IMG/VR virus record: IMGVR_UViG_3300025305_001678
Coordinates: 1 to 24,454 of that record
Source: a virus
Length of the DNA stretch: 24,454 nucleotides
Direction: 5' to 3' (one strand)
Shown here in pieces: positions 16,323-23,637 of the stretch; position 1 is the first letter of the stretch; each line of letters starts with the position of its first letter. The translations under genes and the position numbers were made by a program. The notes beneath the pieces were generated by a model, which did not search any database, had not been told where the DNA came from, and worked only from the letters and a program-made list of their open reading frames with translations.

Positions 16323-16487
16323 ACATAGTATAGAATAAATAAATAGATGAAGGGCTTGTAAAGTTTAAATTAAAACATAAGAATCTTGTCGCTAGGGTTT
16401 AATAGACCTGACAAGGGAGTATTATTGATTTTTGGTTAGAACAAGGATAGCAACAAGCCCTTTATCTAAAATGGAGGAAATTAAAAT
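16323..16487 (+). other. 165-base intergenic gap with RNA-like structure
   Basis: This is the longest internal gap in an otherwise packed operon. It contains a long-range inverted repeat, a nested hairpin and, at its 3' end, the GGAGG (16473-16477) ribosome binding site of the next gene. No credible gene fits: an ATG at 16347 gives only four codons and one at 16471 only seven. No canonical terminator (stable hairpin directly followed by a T run) is seen. Confidence 0.7.
16344..16468 (+). ncRNA. Candidate structured RNA: long-range stem with nested hairpin
   Basis: The arm TAGATGAAGGGCTTGT (16344-16359) is the reverse complement of ACAAGCCCTTTATCTA (16453-16468) at 15 of 16 positions, and the one exception is a G-U wobble in RNA, giving a continuous 16-pair stem closing a 93-base loop. 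Inside, CTTGTC (16385-16390) pairs with GACAAG (16410-16415), and AGG (16394-16396) with CCT (16407-16409), forming a hairpin with a three-base bulge. CTTGT occurs twice and ACAAG three times (16411, 16441, 16453), so alternative pairings are possible. The 3' arm ends four bases before the next gene's Shine-Dalgarno site. It could be a translation regulator, a stable processed RNA or an RNA-stability element. I cannot match it to a known RNA class. Confidence 0.5.
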
Positions 16488-16790
16488 ATGTTAGGTGATG
16501 AAAAATTAGCAGTAGACGCAACTGTAAGAACTTTACAGGATGATGCTCGGCTTAGTGCTACAATGGCTTCTTTTAGTACTGAAACAGCAGCTATTAGGGT
16601 TAAGTTTAATGAAGATCCAGCTACTGCAGTAGGTCAATTAATTACTAATGGAGATCAATGTGTCATTTATGGTAACGATGCTATTCGTGCAGCTAGATTT
16701 GTTGAGGCTACAAGCACAGATTCAGTTATTAATGTAACTTATGGTACATATACTGGTGGAATGCATGGTCTAATAAATTATGGTTCGTAA
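16488..16790 (+). CDS. Small hypothetical virion protein
   Basis: This 100-residue protein follows the structured gap; GGAGG (16473-16477) is its ribosome binding site. It is probably an alpha-then-beta protein: a short N-terminal helical segment (LAVDATVRTLQDDARLSATM) leads into beta-like sequence with AIRVKFNEDPATAVGQLI and SVINVTYGTYTGG. The latter looks to me like small beta-rich domains in phage fibre or decoration proteins, but I cannot name a family. Its stop overlaps the next start by one base (TAATG). Being the only small gene with a long structured leader, it may be individually regulated or especially highly expressed. Confidence 0.6.
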   Translation: MLGDEKLAVDATVRTLQDDARLSATMASFSTETAAIRVKFNEDPATAVGQLITNGDQCVIYGNDAIRAARFVEATSTDSVINVTYGTYTGGMHGLINYGS

Positions 16791-17278
16791 TGGGTAAATA
16801 TAATAAATCTTCTGATAAAAATATATTTAAAAGTCAGCAGGATATTACTTGGACAGATACTATTATAGAAAAAGATGGAAAGGAAACAGTAATTTTTGTT
16901 CCAGATGTTTATAATGGTTATGGAGATAAAACATCATTAAAGCATCTAACTGAAGATGTAGTAGGTAAACATAGTGATAATGAAACAGCAGTTAAAGCAG
17001 GTCAAAAAGCTGAAGAACAACTTGAAAAAACTGACTTTAATCAAGTTATTAAAAAAATAAGACAAGAGAAGTTTCTTTCTCAAAATAGAGCTTTAGATGC
17101 AAACATTATAGTAGATCGAGTTACTGGTGAAACTATAGGATGTCAAGTTAGCCTTATGACAACTACTGATAGTGGATTTGTTTATCCTAGATCTGTTCAT
17201 TTTACTCAAGAGCAAATGTTAAATAACTCAGTTATGAAAAGCTTTGTGAGGAAACCAAATGACAACAATAACAGTTAA
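16790..17278 (+). CDS. Hypothetical virion protein
   Basis: I do not recognise this 162-residue protein. It is coupled to the preceding gene by TAATG and overlaps the next gene by 20 bases. The N-terminus is polar and Lys/Ser-rich. A helical charged stretch lies at about 65-100 (ETAVKAGQKAEEQLEKTDFN). The C-terminal part includes ANIIVDRVTGETIGCQVSLM and ends in an Asn-rich tail (KPNDNNNS). There is no signal peptide or membrane segment. Position just ahead of the connector-like gene suggests a head-completion or tail-assembly role, which is inference only. Confidence 0.6.
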   Translation: MGKYNKSSDKNIFKSQQDITWTDTIIEKDGKETVIFVPDVYNGYGDKTSLKHLTEDVVGKHSDNETAVKAGQKAEEQLEKTDFNQVIKKIRQEKFLSQNRALDANIIVDRVTGETIGCQVSLMTTTDSGFVYPRSVHFTQEQMLNNSVMKSFVRKPNDNNNS

Positions 17279-18572
17279 TACTATATTACCAGAATTTGCA
17301 GACCTTATAGGTGCTTATGTAGGTTCTTTTAGTACAACAACAGCTATTTCAACTACTACCTTCGTTGTTTCTACAGGATTAAGAGATTCTGGATTTACTG
17401 ATGATGATACTTTAAATGATTATTTTATCAGGATTACAAGTGGAAATAATGATGACGTTATAAGGAGAGTAGCAGATTTCAATGGTACTAGTGGAGAGTT
17501 AAACCTTACAGGTACAAATTTATCTGCTGATGGAAGTACAGGAACTACATTTGAATTATATACTTATGATCCTACTCAATTAGTTAATGCTCTGGATGCA
17601 GCTACAAGAAAATCTTTCCCTGCACTTCATAAAATAGTTCATGACAGGACTTTAACTACTGCATATGGACAATATAGATATACTCGCCCTACTTCTATTA
17701 TGCCTAGATATATAAGGCAAATTTACTTGGTCCCCAGATTTGGGGTAAAGACATTCTCAGAAAATATTTTAAATGACCAGAACTGTGACTTCGAGGAAAG
17801 CTCTAGCGCATTAACTGATTGGACTGATACGTCTAATATTACAGCAGCAGTAGAAGCTGACACTACATCTCCTAATAATTTTATGGTTTACAGAGACCAG
17901 AGGTCAGCTAAGTTAACTTGTGCTGCAACTAGCACAGGAACATTTACTATTTCAGCTACAAGTCCTACCAACTATGAGTCGGAGGAACTCAACTTTTCTA
18001 TATGGGTGTACTCAAAAACTGCAAGTGTTGTCAGTCCTATTATTCAGATTGATTCTGATACAGCTACTTCAGGAAGTGCTCATGCTGGAAGCGGATGGGA
18101 AAGGTTAACGGTGTCTGCAACCGCAGCAAATGTAGCAAGCACAATAAAAGCAGGGTTAACATTTGCAAGTAACAGTGCAATCTATACTGTATATGCTGAT
18201 GAAGCTATGCTTACGGCAGGACCATCAGAAGTACCTTTAGGTAATGAAACAAGGATTATGGACTGGAAGGAAGAAGGTGATTACTTGAGGCTCTTGAGAA
18301 GTCCACAAGGGCATTACCAAATTCATGTAGTCGGTGCAGCTCATTTAGAAACAATTAGTACTACTGGTACTACTACAGTAACCTTAGAACCACATCAAAG
18401 AGATGTATTATATGCTTTTGCTGCAGAAAGATTCTTTGAAAGTGAATTAGATCAAACCAGTTTTGAAGATCAAACTGCTATATTGAGGCAGATACAACAT
18501 TATAGAAATAATAGATTGGCAGGTGTGGGTGAAATGATCTTGCCATCCTTGATAAAGAGTGTAATAGCGTAA
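17259..18572 (+). CDS. Putative head-tail connector/tail tube protein with inserted jelly-roll module
   Basis: A 437-residue protein starting 20 bases inside the previous gene; GTGAGGA (17246-17252) is its ribosome binding site. Residues 1-168 and 323-437 seem to form the virion part: the former has a Ser/Thr-rich beta region and a helix (YDPTQLVNALDAATRKSFPA), the latter a beta strand region then helices (TLEPHQRDVLYAFAAERFFE) reminiscent of short-tail connector proteins. Between them, about 169-322, is a domain that begins NxDFE...W and ends with a YADEAxL strand, with SAKLTCAA and LNFSIWVYSK between: the pattern of a CBM4/9-type jelly roll. This module probably binds glycan and seems inserted into the connector. 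The name rests on position and the helical ends; domain identity is pattern recognition. Confidence 0.55.
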   Translation: MTTITVNTILPEFADLIGAYVGSFSTTTAISTTTFVVSTGLRDSGFTDDDTLNDYFIRITSGNNDDVIRRVADFNGTSGELNLTGTNLSADGSTGTTFELYTYDPTQLVNALDAATRKSFPALHKIVHDRTLTTAYGQYRYTRPTSIMPRYIRQIYLVPRFGVKTFSENILNDQNCDFEESSSALTDWTDTSNITAAVEADTTSPNNFMVYRDQRSAKLTCAATSTGTFTISATSPTNYESEELNFSIWVYSKTASVVSPIIQIDSDTATSGSAHAGSGWERLTVSATAANVASTIKAGLTFASNSAIYTVYADEAMLTAGPSEVPLGNETRIMDWKEEGDYLRLLRSPQGHYQIHVVGAAHLETISTTGTTTVTLEPHQRDVLYAFAAERFFESELDQTSFEDQTAILRQIQHYRNNRLAGVGEMILPSLIKSVIA

Positions 18573-21046
18573 TGCCTAGTAATTATGATATTAAGTTAAC
18601 TAAAACAGATGGTTCATCTAATATAGTATTAATTTCCTTAGATAGAACTGCAGAAACAGGTGGATATGCCATAGAGCATTTGTCCCCTGCACCACCTAAT
18701 CAAGCTACTGATGCAGCTAACTATCAACAACAATCTCCAGATTTAGGTTTAGTATATGACCAGGATTCTTTTCATAGAGGTTTTGGTCAAACAATAATAG
18801 AAAGGTTTGATACAGCAGATACTGCTAATAGAGCTAGGACTAAGTATTTTTATAGTGATGGTGTACTAGGTATGTTTAAGGGAGAAGCTACATTAGGATA
18901 TCAAGAAGATGATGTAGACTTAATTTTAAAGAACGGAAGATTGGAAAGAGGAACTGTTACAGATTGGACTGGAAGTAGCGTAACTGTAGCTACAGATACT
19001 GGAACAGTTAGAAATGGTACTTATAGTATGAAAGCGACTATGGGTTCTAGTAGTGGTACAGTTAGTCAGTCTTATGGAGGTACAGTAAGCGTATTAAGAA
19101 ATAGGGAGATAACTTTTACTGCTTTTGTTCGTAGGGAGAGTGGCTCAGGTACTATAACTGCTAAAATATTAGATAGTGATGGTTCTACTATTAATACCAC
19201 GACAGGTACAAGTGCAAGTGGTTCAAGCGACTGGGCTGTAATATATGCTACTAGAACAATAGATTCTGGTGCTACAAGCATTACATTTACCTTAACTGGC
19301 AGTGTTGATGAAGATGTATTTTATATAGATGATATAGGCGTAGTACCTACAGGTGGAGCTACGTTTACTACTCCTGTAGAATTTGAAAGTAAGATTTATG
19401 TTTCCTGTGGAAGGGTTTTATATCAATGGGATGATAGTAATGTATATTGGAAGGCTGTTTATGCAGATGCTAGTTATGCAATTACGGATGTGGAATCTTT
19501 TGATGGAGCTTTATATATAGCGTTTGGTACTAGCCAAGTGTATTATCGCAGTACCAACGGAACTACTTGGGCAGTTCCAGATACAAACTCAGGTAATAAT
19601 AGGTTTGCTATTTATTTTGCTAAAGCTAGGAATGCTAGTGGCAACTTAGCTTTATTTAAAAGTAGGGCTAATCAAATTAGTGTAACAACTGATCCCAGCG
19701 ATACAGCTAACTGGGGGACAGAAATACAATGTGGTGATTCAGATAGAAATATAACAAACGCTTTTTCTTCTAACGATATATTATATGTAGGTAGGGAAGA
19801 TGGTTTATTTGCTTATGACAGGGCTACCAATAAGTTTAGGGATTTACAGCCAGAAGCTAACTTCTTTCCTGATTCAGATAACTTTAAGGTAGCTACAGGT
19901 AGGTCAGGTAGTATATTTGCTTCAGGTGGAGATCAATCTTTTTGGCAAATAAATTCAGGATTTTTTGATGGTGCTTACCAATGGAATGATTTGTCTTATT
20001 TATTTAAAGCATCAGGAGTATCAGGATTTGGTGGTAGAGTATCAGCATTAGCACAAGATAGAAATAACTTATTTGTAGCATTAGCTGATGACTTACAAGC
20101 TGAAACTTCTTTTCCTTATGATCTAGATCCTGGCTTTAGTTTTGCTGGTGCTCAGAAATCCCAGACTATCAGGTTATTATCTGTTAGAACCCAGCAAGAA
20201 GAAGCTGGTTCAGGAGCTGAAACTATAGCTCATACCATATCTACATTTAGTGTAAGTTCTATATCTGCTATGGGTAAATTTAAAGGTGATGTCAGGACTA
20301 GTTTATTTATATGTGGTAACAAATCAGAAGATAGTTTAAGTGCTATAGATAATGATACCTTGCCTAGAGTTGTTAGGATTCGTATGCCTATCAGGAATGA
20401 AAACCCATCCACTAACTCTTTAACAGAGCAAAGGTTAACAGGTGCTTTATATACAGGATGGTTAAATTTTAACTTTCCAGATGTAAGCAAGTCTGCAGTT
20501 AAGCTTATTCTTACAGGTCAAAACCTGGATTCTAATAAGTATATTACTGTTTCATATAAAACTGATGATGCCAGTAATGATGATACTGGGGGATGGACTA
20601 CATTTGGAACTAACGGAAAGTTTACATCTTCTGGTTTAACAGTAACATCTACTTTACAGCTTAACTTTAAACGTATTAGGTTTAAGTTAGCATTTACCAG
20701 TAACGAAACTTCATCTGGTCCTAAATTAAATGGCATTGTATTTCACTCTATGTGGAATCCTATAGAGTATAGAAGGTGGACAGCAGCAACTAAGTTAACT
20801 GATAGACGTAGTATGTCATTAAGGAGAATTAGGAGGAATACATTAAGGACTGCTGATTTAGCTAATTTGGAAACCTTGAGAAAAGAACCACTAATACTTT
20901 ATACTGATTTAGATGGTAGTTCTCATTATGTGAATATGCGTTATACGGATGAACTAATAAGAAGCAGGGTGCAATCAACAAGGAATATTGCCTTAAACCA
21001 AACTAGAAGGCTAATACTCCAATTAACGGAGGTAAAAACAAGCTAA
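18572..21046 (+). CDS. Putative tail nozzle protein: jelly-roll module plus beta-propeller-like body
   Basis: An 824-residue protein coupled by TAATG to the connector-like gene. Residues 1-115 form an N-terminal part. About 117-260 is a second CBM4/9-like jelly roll, with NGRLERGTVTDW at its start, TYSMKATMGS, REITFTAFVRR, and a closing VFYIDDIGVV strand. From about 265 to 520 short repeating segments (KIYVSCGRVLYQWDDSN, ALYIAFGTSQVYYRSTNG, ILYVGREDGLFAYDRATNK) look like beta-propeller blades. The remainder is beta-rich with a basic C-terminal region (about 730-790, many Arg) and ends in RLILQLTEVKTS. Order (connector, then this) and the propeller recall T7 gp11/gp12 and other short-tail nozzles. 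An adhesin attached to the tail is the alternative. Confidence 0.55.
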   Translation: MPSNYDIKLTKTDGSSNIVLISLDRTAETGGYAIEHLSPAPPNQATDAANYQQQSPDLGLVYDQDSFHRGFGQTIIERFDTADTANRARTKYFYSDGVLGMFKGEATLGYQEDDVDLILKNGRLERGTVTDWTGSSVTVATDTGTVRNGTYSMKATMGSSSGTVSQSYGGTVSVLRNREITFTAFVRRESGSGTITAKILDSDGSTINTTTGTSASGSSDWAVIYATRTIDSGATSITFTLTGSVDEDVFYIDDIGVVPTGGATFTTPVEFESKIYVSCGRVLYQWDDSNVYWKAVYADASYAITDVESFDGALYIAFGTSQVYYRSTNGTTWAVPDTNSGNNRFAIYFAKARNASGNLALFKSRANQISVTTDPSDTANWGTEIQCGDSDRNITNAFSSNDILYVGREDGLFAYDRATNKFRDLQPEANFFPDSDNFKVATGRSGSIFASGGDQSFWQINSGFFDGAYQWNDLSYLFKASGVSGFGGRVSALAQDRNNLFVALADDLQAETSFPYDLDPGFSFAGAQKSQTIRLLSVRTQQEEAGSGAETIAHTISTFSVSSISAMGKFKGDVRTSLFICGNKSEDSLSAIDNDTLPRVVRIRMPIRNENPSTNSLTEQRLTGALYTGWLNFNFPDVSKSAVKLILTGQNLDSNKYITVSYKTDDASNDDTGGWTTFGTNGKFTSSGLTVTSTLQLNFKRIRFKLAFTSNETSSGPKLNGIVFHSMWNPIEYRRWTAATKLTDRRSMSLRRIRRNTLRTADLANLETLRKEPLILYTDLDGSSHYVNMRYTDELIRSRVQSTRNIALNQTRRLILQLTEVKTS

Positions 21047-23637
21047 TGGCTAATGAACTAGCACATAAAACAGTTGGAACCCAGCTTACACAAGCTGAAT
21101 GGGAAGCAGTCGGTGGTCATGTCTTAGACAACCAAGCTGCTGGAGATATTATATATGGAAGTTCCACTAGTCAATTATCTAAATTGGGTATAGGAACAGC
21201 AGGACAAGTCCTTATGACGAACTCAGGTGCATCTGCTCCTGAATGGTCAGCAGCAGTAACAGGAGTAACTTCTTTATATAGCACAAGTCTTGCATTAGGA
21301 TATGGTGCTTCACACGCTAATATAGACTTTTCTACAGACAATGCAATTATTCTTGATATTGATGGCACTCAGCAAATTAAGCTGGTAGATGGAGTGCTTC
21401 AGCCTATAACAGACAATGATATAGATTTAGGAACTTCTAGCTTAGAATTTAAAGATGCTTATTTTGATGGAACAATAACTACTGATGGCTTAACAGTTAG
21501 CAGCACTACTAACCTAGATGGTGCTATTCAAGCAGACAGTACTATAACTGTAGGTGTAGATGACACTGGACATGATATTAAGTTTTTTGGAGCTACAGCA
21601 GGTAGCTATTTATTATGGGATGAATCTGATGATGCGTTAGAGCTGACAGACTCATCACCAATTAAGATTGGAGATGGTGGGGATATGCAAATCTACCATG
21701 ATGGCTCTGATTCTTATGTAACTAATGCAACTGGTGGATTAAAACTAGCTACGGAAACAAGTGGCATAGCAGTTACCATAGGGCATACAACTTCAGAGGT
21801 AACTATAGCTGATAACTTAACTGTTACTGGAACATTTACTCTAGGTTCAAATGCTGAGCTAACGGAAGCTGAGTTAGAAATGCTAGATGGTATTACTGCT
21901 GGAACGGCAGCAGCTTCAAAAGCAGTAGTCCTGGATTCCAGTAAAGATATAGCTACTATAAGAAACCTTACTATTGATGGTGTATTTACAGATGGTAACT
22001 ATACTTTTGACACTAGTGGTAACGTATCAGGGTTAGGTACAGTAAGTTCAGGTGCTATTACTTCAACAGGTAGCAGCTCTTTTGCAACTGCAGTTAAGAC
22101 TCCAAAGATACAATATACTGATGCAGATGAATCTATGACTATAGCAGATGGAGGTATAGTAACCTTTGCAGCAGGTATAACTTCTACTGCAGGATCTAGG
22201 TCTTTAGGTGCTACTTCGTTTAATGATGCCGATATTACTAATGTGGCAGATATAGATGTAGCTACTATTAGTGCTGATAGTAATGATTTTGATATTGTTT
22301 TAACTGATAATCGAGCTTTAGCCTTAGAGGTTAAAGAAGGTAGTAATACTTATATGACATTTGTTACTACTAATAGTAGCGAAAAGATTCAAGTGGGAGC
22401 TAATGATGCAGGGTATGATGTTATATTTTATGGAGATACAGCTTCTGCAAATATGACTTGGGATACATCTGTTGATGATTTAATTCTAAACGGAGCAGCT
22501 AGAATTGTTGTTCCTGATGGACAACTTGTTTTAGGAAGCACAGCAGTTAGCTCAACAGCAGCAGAACTAAACTTACTAGATGGAGTATCTGGATTAGTTC
22601 AAGCTGACTTAACTAAGTTAGCAGCAATAGATGCAACATCTACAGAAATTAACTTAATTGATGGTGGAACTGCTAGGGGAACTACATCAGTAGCAAGTGG
22701 TGATGGTATTTTAATTAATGATGGTGGAACTATGAGAATGACTAATGTTGATACAGTTTCAACTTATTTTGCAGGTCATAGTGTAGGTGGAACTAGTATC
22801 GTTACTGTAGGAACTATTACAGCTGGTACTTGGAATGGTACTGCTCTAGTAGATGCGTATGTTGCTGATGCTTTAACTATTTCAGGTGGAACTGTTGATA
22901 ACTCAGTGATTGGTGGTAGCACAGCTGCTGCAATTACAGGCACAACTATTGATGCAGGAACTGATTTTACTATTGGCGATACTGTAATAACTGATGGTGT
23001 TATCACTGATTCTACTGGGCTATCAATAGCTGCTGCTGTTGATCTTGGCTCTAATACACTTACAACTACAGGTAGTTTACAAGTAAGAACTATTGACTAT
23101 AGTGATGGCGACCTTTCTGCGACTATTGCTGATGGTGGTGGAATTACATTTGCACAAGATATAACTATGGCTGAAGATAAAAGTTTAAACTTGCCACATA
23201 ACGCAAGTGTTAAGTTTACTGATGCTATTACACAAGACAGCATAGATGACCATGATGCACAGGGTATTATAATGACTTTTCAAGCAGGTTCTACTGTTAC
23301 ACCATTTAGTCCTGTATATTTACATACTGATGATGAAGTACACGAATGTAATGCAGGTGATATTGCAACCATGCCTTGTATTGGAGTATCTGTAAATGCA
23401 AGTGATGTAACAGATGGTAACTCCGTAGAAGTAATGGTTCTAGGTTTACTTAGAGATGAAAGTTTTACAGATTTTGGAACTAATGGTGCTCCATTGTTCT
23501 GTACTACTACAGCAGGAGTTATGAGCAATACTGCTCCAACAGCAGAAGATGATGTTGTTCAGATCGTAGGACATTCTATTGGTGAAAAGTTAGTCTTTGT
23601 TCAACCATCATTAACATATCTAACACACGCAGCATAA
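21046..23637 (+). CDS. Tail fibre protein with internal repeats
   Basis: This 863-residue protein is rich in Thr, Ser, Gly, Asp and Ala with almost no Lys/Arg clusters, typical of a trimeric beta-fibre. GGAGG (21028-21032) lies upstream and the start overlaps the previous stop (TAATG). An N-terminal attachment-like segment (about 1-60) is followed by repeats: VGxxDxGxDxxFxG...W blocks at 169-200 and 450-481; TIADGGxxTF blocks at 350-378 and 679-707; and E(L/I)xx(L/I)DG at 276-282, 507-513 and 534-540. The last has the ELNLLDG form common in marine phage fibres. The C-terminal part from about 740 (TVTPFSPVYLHTDDEVHE onward, then GVSVNASDVTDGNSVEV) is a compact beta domain that may cap the fibre and bind receptor. 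No chaperone or enzymatic motif is visible. Confidence 0.75.
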   Translation: MANELAHKTVGTQLTQAEWEAVGGHVLDNQAAGDIIYGSSTSQLSKLGIGTAGQVLMTNSGASAPEWSAAVTGVTSLYSTSLALGYGASHANIDFSTDNAIILDIDGTQQIKLVDGVLQPITDNDIDLGTSSLEFKDAYFDGTITTDGLTVSSTTNLDGAIQADSTITVGVDDTGHDIKFFGATAGSYLLWDESDDALELTDSSPIKIGDGGDMQIYHDGSDSYVTNATGGLKLATETSGIAVTIGHTTSEVTIADNLTVTGTFTLGSNAELTEAELEMLDGITAGTAAASKAVVLDSSKDIATIRNLTIDGVFTDGNYTFDTSGNVSGLGTVSSGAITSTGSSSFATAVKTPKIQYTDADESMTIADGGIVTFAAGITSTAGSRSLGATSFNDADITNVADIDVATISADSNDFDIVLTDNRALALEVKEGSNTYMTFVTTNSSEKIQVGANDAGYDVIFYGDTASANMTWDTSVDDLILNGAARIVVPDGQLVLGSTAVSSTAAELNLLDGVSGLVQADLTKLAAIDATSTEINLIDGGTARGTTSVASGDGILINDGGTMRMTNVDTVSTYFAGHSVGGTSIVTVGTITAGTWNGTALVDAYVADALTISGGTVDNSVIGGSTAAAITGTTIDAGTDFTIGDTVITDGVITDSTGLSIAAAVDLGSNTLTTTGSLQVRTIDYSDGDLSATIADGGGITFAQDITMAEDKSLNLPHNASVKFTDAITQDSIDDHDAQGIIMTFQAGSTVTPFSPVYLHTDDEVHECNAGDIATMPCIGVSVNASDVTDGNSVEVMVLGLLRDESFTDFGTNGAPLFCTTTAGVMSNTAPTAEDDVVQIVGHSIGEKLVFVQPSLTYLTHAA

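Noticed and set aside
16347-16361. Mini reading frame ATG AAG GGC TTG TAA on the 5' arm of the stem
   Set aside because: Only four codons with no ribosome binding site; a leader peptide cannot be supported.
16385-16434. Possible intrinsic terminator (hairpin followed by T-rich stretch)
   Set aside because: The T-rich part (GATTTTT) begins about 13 bases after the hairpin and is interrupted; the stem is short and bulged. Not a convincing terminator.
16351-16467. tRNA-like acceptor stem (AGGGCTT with AAGCCCT)
   Set aside because: The span is well over 100 bases, there is no D-loop GG and no T-loop TTC-like sequence at the right place, and no anticodon arm can be drawn.
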